From: Oscarella lobularis | Taxonomy: Eukaryota > Porifera > Homoscleromorpha > Homosclerophorida > Oscarellidae | Reading direction: 5' to 3' | DNA length: 64,000 bases | NCBI RefSeq assembly: GCF_947507565.1 | Contig: NC_089184.1 | Location: 558,001-622,000 of the forward strand | Shown: piece after piece, positions 11,414 through 26,076 of the stretch | How positions within the stretch are numbered: position 1 is the stretch's first letter | Layout: each line of letters opens with the position of its first letter | The notes under the pieces: generated by a model | Seen by the model: the letters and a program-made list of their open reading frames with translations, nothing else | Told to the model about the DNA's origin: nothing | Databases searched by the model: none | Made by a program: the position numbers and the translations under genes

Positions 11414-14400
11414 CTAAGAAACGTTGTGAATTTGCGCCACATTGAGTTTGTAATAGGCGCCCTTCTTCTGCATCAGATCGGCGTGCGTTCCCCGTTCGAC
11501 GATGCGGCCATTTTCTATCACGACGATTTTATTTGCTCCTTGAATCGTCGACAAGCGATGAGCAATCACAATGCTCGTGCGGCCTTCACGCGCCCGATCC
11601 AACGCCTCTTGAACGATCTGCAAAAGAGAAAATCCCGGAAAATTTAATATTCAATAAGAGAAACGCGTTTCAAGATAACCTTTTCGCTTTCTGTGTCGAG
11701 AGCCGACGTCGCCTCGTCGAGTAAAAGAACCCTCGGATTTCTCACGAGAGCTCGTGCAATGGCTATTCTCTGTTTCTGACCGCCAGATAGTTGCGTACCC
11801 TTGTCGCCTGCTCCTGTATCGTATCCCTAGAAAAATATGAAGTGACCATGGCAAAGTACGCTGGGGGGTCTCTGACTTTTGGAAGGCTTTCGATAAATTC
11901 ATGAATGTTTGCATTTTTTGCCGCCGTCTCAATCTCCTCAGACGAAACGTCGCGAAAATTGTCTCCGTACGCGATATTGTCTCGAATGCTACAGTCGAAG
12001 AGAATGGGTTCTTGACTGACGAGACCCAAATGACGACGAAAATGCTTCAAATTCCATTCACGAATGTCCTTGCCATCAGCAAACTGAAGACCATGGTATA
12101 TATAGACTTCCTAACATAGAGAAGATTTAGCATACCACAGCTCCTTCCTTTGGATCGTAGAATCTCTCTAGAAGTTGAACACACGTGCTTTTTCCACAAC
12201 CGCTCGCTCCAACTAAGGCCACCGTTTCTCCTGGTTTCACCGTCAAACTCAAATCTTCTAAAACGGGCGCGTCCGGTCGAGTTGGATAACAAAATTTGAC
12301 GTTTTCGAAGCTAATATCACCGCTGAAGTCGTCCTACAAAAATTTTAATCAACGGTCACCGCTTTCAGATTGAATTGCATATATAATATACCCGCTTTTC
12401 TCCTTGGCACGATGAACTGTCGATTGACGGCACCAGGTCAATCGTTCGAAAAACTCGCTTCGTCGCCACGCGCGACTTGGAATAATCGGGCGCCAAAGAA
12501 ATCGCCTCTCCCATGGAAAAGGCTCCAAAGATAATTGCGCCAAAAACACTAATAAACCAGAGAACGTACAGGTAAACTACCATCACACACTGATATCATC
12601 TCTTACATAAAGACGGCCTCGTAATCGTAACCTTGGTGAGCAACTTGCCACGCGCCGAAACGAAATGCTGCAGCGTAGGCAAAAAACAGAAAGCCCTGGG
12701 AAAAGCCAAAAGCGAGGCCTTGAACGTGCGCCTTGCGAATTGCTGATTTGTAGGGCGGCTCGAGGCATTCGTGATACTTTCGAATGAAGACGTCTTCCCT
12801 CGTCAGCTGCGCAACCGTTTGAATGTTGTCGATACTTTCGACGACCACTTGACCGGCGTTCTCCATCTGAGCGGCGTTCGAGTGCGCGTGACCGGCAAGT
12901 GCTTTCGTCTGAAAGATGCCGGATATGACGAGAAACGGTATGACGGCAAGTGTGACAAGCGTCATTTGCCAATTGTAGACGAAAGAGATGGTGACACCGG
13001 CAAGAAGAGTGGCAATCATTTGAACGATCGTACCAATGCGCGTCCCAAAGCCCTAAAAAAAAAATTCACCTCTTTTCAATTCTTTACAGTTGCTCTTTTC
13101 GATGCTTACGGCTTTGACTTCGGCGGCGTCGCGAGCGAGTCGGGTCGTGAGAACGCCCGTCGAGTGATGCCGATCGTCGAAGTAGGCGATCTCTTGACGC
13201 AGCGTCGCGCGGAACATGAGACCTCGTAGACGCGTCGTCAACGCTTCGCCGGCATACCCGTAGAAGAAAGACTTGCAAAATTCGAATATTCCCGAGCCGA
13301 CGCCGATGTAGATGAAGACGGGCGCCCAAATGACGACTTGACGTTGCATCTCTTCGCAGTCTTCACTAAACACCTATATAAGGTCAATTGAAATCTTGAT
13401 CGTATCAAAAGATTTCGCGCTCACTCTCATCATTCGGGCGAAGATGACGGCAAATGCGGGCATCACGGCTCCGGCGCCCACTGCGCCGATCGTTCCCATT
13501 AGAAGGTGAAACCATTCCGGCGAGCTCAGTCTGGCGATACGGACTAGCGACGGTGGCGGAGTATCCTCCACGTTTTCGGTATCCTCTTCCTCTTCCGTCT
13601 CTTTCTTATCTGAAGTACCCTCCTGCAAAAGGGGTAGTTTCACTCAAAGAATAGAGTAGACTTTTGCCTTTGATTCTTACCGCTTTTGAGTCTTGGCGAC
13701 CCGCTGACTTTTTTGATACTTGACGCTGTACAGAGTGTTGACAAGTCACACTTTGAATCTCTACAAAAAAATGACGTGTAGTGTCTAAAATAACTAAGCA
13801 ACCGGACTTGCCTTTCTTAGTTTCGGTCTCGTCAGGCCCGCCACCGACAACACTCTATAAGAATCAATTTACGAAGTGACCATAACTTAGGCTAGATTGT
13901 CTAACCTGATTCATGACTAGATCGTGATAGACGTCCCCTCGTTTCATCAATTCGTCGTGACTTCCTTGCTCCACAATTCGCCCCGAAACGATCGCCGTGA
14001 TACAGTCAGCGTTCTTTACAGTGGACAGTCGATGAGCAATCACGACAGTAGTTCGACCTTCTCTAGCCTAAAACATAGCCCAAGTCCCGGGGTGAAAACC
14101 CGGTCGAGCGTTGACTTATTATACCTTATCAAGAGCGTCCTGAACCGACTTCTCGCTCTGAGTGTCCAACGCCGACGTGGCTTCGTCCAGGAGAAGTATC
14201 TTGGGATTTCGTACCAAGGCTCGTGCAATGGCAACGCGCTGTTTTTGCCCGCCGGACAATTGGGCTCCACTCTCCCCAACCAACGTATTGTATTGCTAGA
14301 AAAACGGCGCACTGTAGAGGAAATTCGTGCGCCGCCGCCGCGCGGGGGGGACTCACTTCAGGCAATTTCGTGATAAAGTCGTGAGCATTCGCCGCGACGG

Positions 14401-16472
14401 CTGCGGCGCGAATTTCGTCGTCGGTGACCCCTTCGCGACCGTAGCGTATATTTTCGGCAATCGTGGTCGCAAACAGAACGGGCTCTTGACTCACAACGCC
14501 TATGTGCTGCCTCAGCCAACGGACATTCAATCGACGAACGTCGTGACCATCAAGTAGGACCTTCACGAGGAAAAAGTCATGATTTTAGTCGACTGCCCGT
14601 TCCAATCCTCACATCTTACCGTGCCGTTTGCGGGATCGAAGAATCTTTGAATGAGCTGAACGATTGTACTTTTTCCGCATCCGCTCGGACCCACAAGAGC
14701 CATGGTACGTCCACTGGTGATTTTCAAGTCGATACCGTGAAGCACCTAGGAATTATATCAAACGGACTCTCCTCTCTCTTTCCCATTTGTCTCACCTCGA
14801 CGTCTGGTCTAGAAGGATAAGAAAAGTCAACGTTTTGAAATTCGACGTTGCCCTTCACCGTCTCCTCGCTCGGCTTATCGCCTTCGTCAGACAGAGGATC
14901 AATCAACGATTGCTACGCGAGGAGAGAAAAGGTTCAAACTGAGCCTATCAATTTACACTCCTACCCTGTCTTCGATTTCAAACACTCGAACAGCAGCCCC
15001 TCGCGCCGTACTCACTGCCTCCCAGTTGGGACCGGCGTAGCCGAGAGAAAAGGCTCCAAATAACACCGCAAATATCGCCTGGTCAGACTACATGAAGAAA
15101 CGCGACAGATATTCCGGTTTGGGTCTCACTGTCAAAACGTTGCCTCCCGTGGTCAATTCTTCATATACAAGAAATCCGGCGAACCTTCAACAACAACATT
15201 CTCAGTTTTAAACAGTTTTCTCTTTTGGCTGACGTACCAAAATGCGAATCCAAATGCCGCAAAAATGATAATGTATAATGAAAAGACGGCCAGGCCTCTA
15301 CTCAGCGCTTTCTTGTTTCCCAGACGACGAGCGTTTTCAATTTCGGTTTGGTATCTAAAATAATAGTACGCGTAATAGGAACAGCGTTTCTCCCCCCTGC
15401 ATGAATTATTTGACCTGCTCATTTCCTTCTCCTCTCCGCTAAACGCGACGACAGTTCGAATGCAAGAAATTACCTCTTCGGCTACGCTTCCCGCTGTGGC
15501 GTAGGCGTTCTGTTCTTTATTCGTGAAAGAGGTGATAAGCTGAAAAAGAGACCCGTTCAATATAAATTCAAAAGTGTTTTTCAATCACTTTCGCTTCAAT
15601 CACTCCCAAAATTGCAAGTATGGGAGTTAGTCCCAAGATGAAAAGAGAGAGACGCCACTCAGCAACAAAACCGATAATAAGTCCGCCGAGAAACACGGTA
15701 ATCCACATGACAAACGAACCAATCTTGTCTCCAATACCTCGACTAACTTTGTCGAGATCACTAAAAAAGAAAAAGAAAAATAAGCGAATTCTCGGAGCCG
15801 GGAGGTGAAAAAAACAACGTGCTCTCACTCAGCCAATCGCGTGGCGAGCTGCCCTGTATCGTTCGTCTGGAACCACGCCATCTCCTGTCGCATGATCGCG
15901 CGAAATAGGGCTTCGCGCATGCGACGCGTCTGTCGTTCGGCGGCGATGAGAAGAGCGGCGACGTAGGCGTACGAGGCGGCGAACGAGCCGAAGCCGATCA
16001 GCGCGAAGCGCAAGGCGACTGTCGCCAGTCGATCTTCGAATAAGTCCGTGTCGAGAAGCGATCCGTCGCACGACGTGTTCACGCGATTCGACAAACACGT
16101 GGACGTGTTTGTAGATTCGGTCGTCGCGTTGCTGAAGCTCGCAAAGCAGATGAAGCCGTCGAGGAGTTGGCCGAAGACGAGCGATACGCCCGGGATTGCC
16201 ATTCCGGCTGCGAGTGCCGTTACGACGCCGATGACGAGTAGGAGAAAATCGATGCCGTCCGCGTAGCGAAACTAGGTACAGTATCATTTATGATCTACGT
16301 GTACGCACATGTTTTTTATGCGTACTAGTTGGAGAAAGGAGACTTTGGGCTCTTCCTTTTTCGTACTTTCGTCGCTTTTCGAATTCCGTTGCATTTCAGG
16401 CCACTTGCTTCGGAACGTAGAATCGATTGCCTCATCATAGGACTGTTGGTCGAGCTCTGGGTCCGAAGCCAT
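11414..16472 (-). CDS. ABCB1: ABCB1-type full ABC transporter (P-glycoprotein-like)
   Basis: This is a complete TMD1-NBD1-TMD2-NBD2 exporter in many short exons, starting [18 protein letters not shown] at 16472. TMD1 has an extracellular loop with several N-glycosylation sequons and cysteines (around 16050-16150). NBD1 (about 14040-14900) shows Walker [11 protein letters not shown]-loop [10 protein letters not shown], a signature-containing exon (about 14250) and a following Walker B/D-loop exon. NBD2 (about 11414-12290) shows Walker A with SGCGKS, Q-loop [19 protein letters not shown], signature [15 protein letters not shown] and the H-loop IAHRLSTIQ. Both ATP sites look intact. Family members export amphipathic compounds or lipids across the plasma membrane; the substrate cannot be told from sequence. 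The divergent neighbour is ETFA, 478 bp away. Confidence 0.92.
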
Positions 16473-16950
16473 GGCTAAGTTTTGATGAAGGTAGAGTATA
16501 TCCCTGCCTGGTGATGTAGTATAGCACGTGACACGTGACGCGTGATCTGTACAAACACTGCAAGGGCACTCTTATATCTCTGGCAAGGGGGCTGCAAGGG
16601 CGGGTTGTTGTGACTAGTTCCTTGGCAGAATTTTTAGCTGAAATTTTACCTTTCCTCGTGGGTCTGCAAGCAGGGCGAGTGAGCGCAATTGGGGCGATAC
16701 ATCCAGGATGTATCACAGTGTCGGTGCCTCTGCTCCACCCCCGCAACGAACCCTGCTTTTTATCAGCTTTTATGACCTGTAATAACGCCAAAAACGGTCA
16801 CCTGCCAAAACGATTCATTTTTGGCATTGAATCTTTGGAAATTTTGTGGCCGCCGAAAGGTCAATGGCATTCATTGATGAAGTCTTGTTCTAGTTCTAGA
16901 CATGACAAATATCACAAACGCAATTACGTTAGCCGTAAGGATAAACCTCG
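16473..16950. promoter_or_regulatory. ABCB1/ETFA intergenic region with E-box cluster
   Basis: Two overlapping-spaced CACGTG E-boxes (16525-16530, 16532-16537) followed by a third near-match (ACGCGTG) lie about 55-70 bp upstream of the ABCB1-like start. A near-perfect inverted repeat, GATACATCC-A-GGATGTATC, lies at 16696-16714. An open frame on the plus strand (16535-16969) has no family resemblance and I do not call it a gene. Confidence 0.45.
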
Positions 16951-18559
<1,609 letters not shown>

Positions 18560-18579
18560 CGTACGAAAGTATCGATACA

Positions 18580-18585
18580 AATAAA
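18580..18585 (+). terminator. ETFA poly(A) signal
   Basis: AATAAA lies 21 bases after the ETFA stop codon and 50 bases short of the convergent UNC13 stop. Confidence 0.55.
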
Positions 18586-18638
18586 GGGCGTTTTTCTGTA
18601 CACGCTACGAGCCCGCTTGCGCGCATATATATACACAC

Positions 18639-21600
18639 TTACGCATCCAACTCGCGATCTCGCGACGTTACCTTGAGCTGGACGAACTCGCGAACGATTT
18701 CGTCCTGAATGCGCCCGACGAGAATTCCGATGACGGCGCGACCGAAGTCGGATACGTTGATTGCGGGAATGAGAGCGAGACGCATCCACCGCGATCCGAC
18801 TTCGGCGACCTCCTGCAGTCTGACGACGGTCACGCCGACGACGCGATCCGCTCGAGCGAAACAGTAGTCTTTCACGCAGACGTGCAATTCGTAGAACTTT
18901 AGCTCGTCGCTTTCTGCTCGCATTGCCATGCCACGCCAATTGCTGAGAATGACCAAAGTCATTTTTTCCTCCCCTTCCCCCCCATGCAGTCACTGCGTTG
19001 CTTACAAGTGAAACGTTTCGTTGTAAGTTGGTGATACGCCGCCGCCTTTGCTGTGCGTCGCCTGTCGCCGCTTCTTGCCGGTCAGGTTGGGCCCAACGAG
19101 CGTCAGTTCCACGTAGGGACGAAATATACCTAGGTACATGAGAGTCACAGTAGAGTCATGTACATAGAGTTCGCCCTTTCTACCGAAAGATGCGGGCCAC
19201 TTGAGATCGGTGGCGTGGACGACTGCATGAGACAAAAAAATGGATTACAAAACATAGCTCCTGTCTTGTTACCTTTAACTGTCAATCTGTATTCGCCTGC
19301 GGACGTCTCGAAAAGAGATACCTGCATTTGAAGTTCTCCTACGCATTCGTCGAGACACGATCCTAGAAATATCAGCTCTTTGCTCTGTCCACCAAAAATT
19401 AGTCGTTTTTACCCTGTGCTGTTTCCCGTTTCACGAAAAGTCCGATCAACTCGTCTGTGCCTTGTCCGTACAATTCGAGCGCCCGTTGAAGATGAACCAT
19501 TTCTTTGCTCTTTTCTATGGCGCTCCGCTTAAGACCGCTCTCGCTAAAGAAATCCTAAAACACAACAAAAAGTCAGTACGTACATGCATATCCACTGCGG
19601 CGGAGGTTTCGACGTACTTTGAGTTCTTCAATGCAAATTCGCAAACTTTCCGTCTGATCGTCGTTCAAATCAAGAGTGCTACTTTTCATCAAATCCTACG
19701 CAAGCACAATACACTGACGTCAAGACATCAGGTACGGATCCTACCCGAAGATCGGGCAGCGGAGGAAGAACGATGATTTTCTGCACGTGGCTAATAATCA
19801 TCTGCCATAAGATCTATCCACAATCGCAGCATGAAAGCACTGCATCTCGTCACAGTAGAAAGGAGCATACCTTCAGAACTTTTTTTACAGCCGTTCTCTC
19901 GCATTTTTCCTTGACTTCCTCTTTCCACGTGTCCAAAAATCGCATTACATCTTCGATAACGGACAACGCGTGGTTGCGATCGGAGTTTCGCAGCCCCACC
20001 AATTTGACTCGCATCGCCTGTACGCTGGACACAATCTGTGGCTCCATACTAGAGAACGCAAGAAAAAAAATCCCCGCAGCTCCGTTGCGCACTCAGTCAA
20101 TATACCTCTGGGCATAGATAAGAACAAGTTCGTCGAGTTTGTCGGCGAGGCATTTATTTTGGACGTGATTCAGTATGTCGGATGACCGTTGCGGCATCTA
20201 CGTGCACCGACCAGTCAGAACGATCGTATAAGATCTTGGCGCATGGCTCACCTCGCCGCCACCCATGTCCTGGTACAACTTGCTGAGCAACTCTCTCATC
20301 TCGACAAAATTGTTCAATAAAGTACAGGACTTCGTAAAAGCAAGTGAATTAAGATTGCGAAGCATTTGATTGCGAGCCTACCTTGAGAACGTCCCCTGCC
20401 TCGCACACAACTACCATTTCCTTGCACAAGAGATCGGCGTAAAGAGACAGTGCATTCGATATCAGCTGAAAGAAGTGGACATAAAAACGTTTTTTTTTGC
20501 TTATCAAGCGGCATACCCGGGAAAATTGAGCCAAGAGAACGGACCGTATGTCCATGTCAGGGCAGTCCATGTTTGTCAGTATTCGAAAGATCTGCAATAT
20601 ACAAATGAGAGAAGCCTCTACGTAAACACGCAATTGACTACTTCTGTCAGAGAACAGAAGACGTCGACGACACTAGACGAGTATTGATGATACGCTGACA
20701 TCTGCTGGAACTAAACGTAGAAAGCGAATAATTACGTAATCCCCGCAAAAACGTCTTGCACGCACGCCTGTCTCTCGATCTGTTTTGACTGCATTTGTAA
20801 TTATTCCAATCTGATTTCGATCATTTTCCTGAAACCATCGCAGCAAATAGGGAGCAAAAGCCCTATGGGGGAAGAGCGATCCATTTATTAATTCAGTAGC
20901 ACTGATAACTTACCGGGGATATCGAACCATGTCGTCAAATTTGTACCGAGGAGACTCGGCAATAAGACCGTCGTAAACGGCTTTCACCTGCATGGAGACA
21001 ACTTTGGCATAAGAGGAAGAAACTCAATTAACGATTACAGAAAATAACAAGTTAATAGCTTCGGTTGTCGAGATCAATTCCTTCGGCTGAGCGTCACCTT
21101 AATTAATAAAATTTTTGTCTCGTACCAACTGAACCGCGGATTCGAATTCTCGATCTACTTTCGCTTTCGCTGTCTCCACTCGTCGACGCGTATCTTTCGT
21201 GGGTGCTAAGAGCTGAGCAAACGCAGTAAACACAAGAGAGAGAAAAGGAGCTTCCACGAGCGATCGTACCCTGAGAAAGCACTTCCAAAAGGTCGTCTTC
21301 AAATAGCGTCCACATCTCCTCGGCGCTCGTTTCGCCGAGATTAAAATTGCCAAGTCTATAGGCGCCATCGAACCAATACGCGCAAGTCTCTTTTTCTCTA
21401 ATTCTTACTTCGGAATAAATGGCATGTAGTTGACTTTGTCCTCCTCTATCACCGACACGACAAGATCTAGGAGTTTTTCCAGCGCTTGGACCGGCTTCGT
21501 CACGAAGGGATTGAACGCGGGAGGCGGTCGCATGCTGAACTCGCCCGCCTCGTCCACGTCGATCTCCCCATTCTTTTCAACGGCGTCGCCGTCGTTGCCC

Positions 21601-24600
21601 AGAAGGTTGATTATCTCGCTCTTGATGAAGAAGAAATTGCGCTTGAGGCACTCCTAGAAAACGAAGAGCTTGCGATAAAAAAAAAAACAGCTATTGCACG
21701 CACGACGCACTAACCTTGACGCACTCGACTATAACCACTTCACATTTAGGAGTCCCCTTTTCCTTCAAAACCTATGATTTATTTTAGATGCGAACTATGA
21801 CTGATTTCTCGCGCTTTGATTCGAACTTACCACCATTTGAAAGTAAAGTACGTTCGTCAGCAAATCGACGGATGCTTTCATATCGTCCAGTTTATCCGGT
21901 TCGCTCGAGGGAAACGTGTCCTATAACGCGGTGATTGTTTAACTTTTTTTTTCAATGATCACTCGACTAACCCTATAGCCGCACAAATCGATCTTCAGTC
22001 GATCTCTCAACGATTCCAAGAGCGTTTGAAATCGTTTTATCTGCAAAGAAAAAAAAACCGTTAACGCGGACGCGTTTGCGACTGTGTCCAGTAAAACGGA
22101 CGGGAAAGTTGACGGATTGAAGGCGATCGGCAGAAACCACTGGTCGAACGTTCACTCCCGGACTACCCAAACACAGAAAATGATCGTTGATGTGAGTAAG
22201 CAGTTCACTCATCACGCCCGCAACGCCACTCTCGTTGTAAATAGACGATAAGGAAGAGAAATGTCTAAGAAAAAAAAAAACATATACAGTACGTATGTAT
22301 GTACGTTTTATAATACATACGTCATCGCTCGGTAAATGTCCTCGATGCCGTAACGCGTCGCAAATTCGGTCACAATTTTTTGAGCCGGATCGCCAAAGTA
22401 AACTTTCCAGCCTTCAGCCTAAATTTTGAATTAATGCACACTTGAACGACCTGGTCCAGGAACTTACTGCGCCTCGTTCTGACGGCAAACTTAGAGCATC
22501 CAAATTTCGAATGTATTCGAAGTGAAACATCGTCTGCGAGACGTATCAGTGACGAGAACGCTTCTATAGGCATCGCAGCGAATTACCTCGTGCAAAGACG
22601 TGTACTGAAGATGATAAGGCGCGCGACTTTCTTCTCCTTCGATTTGAACGGACAGCTGAAGATGAATGGCTCCCGATACCTCGGATTTTCCCGTTCTTTG
22701 TTCTATTCGACGTCGGAGTCTAACGATGTCTATATCTTTGCGGGGGCGGTTCACTCACCCAAGTTGTACCAGACGTCCATTTCTCCGCACAAAGTTCGCA
22801 CTTCGATGATCGTCTGACCCAAAAAATCGTCCGCTTCGCTGATGAACTTGTTCTTGATTTTCGTTCGAAAATTGTCGTCTTCGTCCCAGACTCGCACTTT
22901 GATTCGGTCAGCCGAATCGTGACATTCGCTGCATACCCAAAAAAAGACAAAGGGAGCCAATATACCGTAGTCGACATAAAAACGTTGGTTGTTCATTACA
23001 ACTGAAACTCTCTGTCCCAGTGAGGATTGAGATTTTGCAAAATGGTCTGAGTTCGTTTCTTCTGTCGGCCAACTTTGACGGTCACGTACGGATCGCTCGT
23101 GCCTAGAATCAAAAGTGAAAACGCATTGAGCAGCCTCGCCGTTGAGCAATACCCGTGTCTCTGTCTTTAGCGGCAAGACCTTGGGCTTCGATAACTACAA
23201 AAGAAATCCAGTCTATTTGCATGACCTACTTCTCTTGCCGCGTCCTTGCCTTTCACCGTCACTTTCGCCGACCAATGCGATAATCCCTCGGATATCGTTT
23301 CCCTCGCTTCCATCAGAGAACTTTTTTGAAGTTTTTCCGGCACTTCAAACACGGTCCTATACGACGAGCCTTGACTAGTATCCCACAAAATTGCACGTGC
23401 GTTCGCCGCGTTTTCTACCGAATGTACTCGAAGACGTCTCGTTCGTTGAACTCTTGTTGCTTCATGATGTCTATCATCGCTTTTTTTGCACTCGAAATTG
23501 CATCGCGATCTTTTCTCTTGAGTCCTCTTTCCGCCTGGCCTAAAAAAAACGAGAGAAAAAGGGCGTTGGTTACTACGATAGATTCCTAGCACAAATTCCA
23601 CTATTACGTATTAAGCAGTCAGCATTCATGAGATCTTTGCATTTCCGATGGGCCCGAACGCCGCACTCTTTATTCGTTTGAGCAATCAATAAAAAAAACC
23701 CTAAATATTTCATCTCGCCGTAACCTTTGCACTTCAATCCCTGACGAGCCAAGCCCCACAGAAGACCGCCGCATTCGTAGCAGAAAACGGGACGATGAGC
23801 CGAGAACGTGTCAAAGTCGTGAGGATGGGCCTCTAGAGGTCCGGTCATCGATTACAGCCTAATTTTTTTAGAAGAAGAACGGTGTACTTGATATGGGATA
23901 TATGAGAGCAAGCAGCGTCTTCTTATAGACGTGTAGTCGCTATAATACGAAGGAGTAGAATTTGCAAGCGAGCTCTAATTGACTTTACCAGTTCATCATC
24001 TCGAAGTAATTCGTTTCCTGGCTGATGAACTACGGTGCTTTTCTTCACGGAGGGAGAGGACTTTTAAGAAACAAACACGTGCACTGACGCGTGAATTTTT
24101 TCGAAGTAATGATATTACGGTTTTCCTCTTTTTCATAAAATTTCGAAACGATCTCGCTCTCCGCTGTTGAAACACGAAAAGAATGCAATTATTAATTATG
24201 TAACTATTCGACGTGCCTGAGATATGTTCTTTGTTCTCTGACGAATGGCAGGCTGGCTTTCAATCGACGGAAAATATCTCTTGCTCATCTTGCTAAAAGA
24301 GACACAATGCAATGTGTAGACTCAAAATAAAGGTTTCTCTTACGTGGCTCGAACGACGACGTCTGCAATGGAAAATTTTCGTCCCTCTAAGCGTTCGTCG
24401 CCTTCGGCGCTATTACGATCGAAGAAGATCTTCAAATGAGGCAATTTCTAAAAAAAAAAAGGAAACTATATTGCTTCGCCCTGTCGTGGCAACGTCGTTA
24501 CAGACTTCGAGTAAATCTTCATCTTTTTCGACGATTTGAGTCACTTGCGTCGCTAACGTCTTAGCTCTCGTCCACAAGAGCTTCGCTGCAAAACGCGAAA

Positions 24601-26012
24601 CGATAGCCCATAGACAAAATTATCCCCTATAGAGAGTGTCGAGACTACCTTTTTTTTCTTTTCCAGGGTCAAACGAGTCCTCCTGGGACGAAGACAGTTG
24701 AGACAACTAGGGTATCGATGAAAAGTGATTGCAAGACAAACTGATATGGAAACAGTACGTCAGCACTGCTTTCTCGACTGTTACGTTGACTCGCTATTGA
24801 ACTGTTTTTCTCAACGTCGCTGCTCTCTTCGCGACCGTCCGGATAGTCACTGCCAGATGTCTCGGCAAAGCTTACAGCAGACTTCCTCTTGGAATTTAAC
24901 TTCGGATGTCGTCTTTCCTCTACGACTTCGTTTCCTTTTCGCTCGTCACTTTCCCCACTGCTAGGAGTCGAAGAATGTTCTTTTTCTGACGTCGTTTGAT
25001 GAGTCAAACTGGGAACGGCTGAAAAGACTGATTGTAACGACAAAGTCTGTTTTTTTTTTTAAAAAAAGCGTTTAGTACGTGTAGCGCCGCACTGAATCCT
25101 GTCGTGCTGTTCGCGAAGAAAATCCACCTAACGAAGACGTAAATAAAACGCAGCACGACGACAACTACTCTCCTTGCGCACCTCTTCCTCGAAGACTTTA
25201 TCAAGCAATCGGAGCTTGTCAGCAAGAACTTCGCCTTCTTCTGCCGACAAACCTACGTACAGTACAGGAAACGAGAATATAACGGTACAAAAATATTTTC
25301 TCTGTCTCCCAGCCATAAACGCCCTTGGCAATGATAATATTACGTAGTCTACAGCTGAAGAATATTCTACTTTCTCTACAAAAATTCATCACCTGCCGGA
25401 AGATCGTAGCGAATATCGACCAAGAGACGATAGTTCGTCAAGTAGCGAGAGCCGTTCGGCGACTGCATCCACAGTGTGCACCATTCGCCGTCGTCAAACT
25501 GCGAGAAACCACGTTCAAATAATTCAAATATTCATTAGTTTAAATATAGGATATCGTCATCTATTATACATTCGGTTTGTGAGGAATTATTCCGTCGAGA
25601 GGTATAAGCAAGCGACCGAGAAGATGCTGACTGAAGAGTTTCTTGTGCCACAATTCGACGCTCGCCGTTCGATCGAGTCGATCCAATTCCCTAGCAACGG
25701 AGTGGTTCCGGGAAACGATCGTTTCCCACGAATCCCCGCCTCACAGCTCCAAATCGCCGTCCCACTCTGGGTTGTGGCCTTTTATCGATCGCGTGTAAAC
25801 GGACCGATCGCCGATGCGCAGCGCCACGTACGTTTTCCAGCCTAAAGACGTTCGTTCGTCGTGACCCGGACCCCGGGAGCCATTCAAGTCGTTCTTATAG
25901 CTAACCTGACGCTTCCGCGGTCAATTCGCCTCGCTTTGCTGGCAACGGGCGACATTAGGACAAAATCGAACGAAGAAAGCGCTTTCTCACCGAGAATACA
26001 AAGAAACGACAT
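18639..26012 (-). CDS. UNC13: UNC13/Munc13 vesicle-priming protein (C2A-C1-C2B-MUN-C2C)
   Basis: UNC13 primes secretory vesicles by opening syntaxin and assembling SNAREs, under control of diacylglycerol and calcium. Reading down the minus strand: an N-terminal C2A domain (about 25860-25400; [19 protein letters not shown], then [20 protein letters not shown]); a low-complexity linker (about 25330-24300); a C1 domain (23850-23570; [20 protein letters not shown] plus [13 protein letters not shown] across an intron, with the C1 Cys/His pattern kept); C2B (about 23180-22590; [20 protein letters not shown]); the MUN domain (about 22500-19360); and C2C (about 19235-18639; [10 protein letters not shown], then [20 protein letters not shown]). 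A possible first exon MSFLCIL begins at 26012, like the UNC13 start, but its splice to C2A is unresolved. Having C2A makes it UNC13A/B-like rather than Munc13-4-like. Family certain, 5' end uncertain. Confidence 0.9.
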
Positions 26013-26076
26013 CGTCTCGTCTGCGTACGACACATTCGGGACATCCGCCAACGCCCACCTGAGATTTCCCCATGGG

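Noticed and set aside
25861..26076. N-terminal extension of the sphingomyelinase ORF
   Set aside because: The frame is open, but the segment lacks features of the family and precedes a clear signal peptide; it overlaps the UNC13 5' exons on the other strand.
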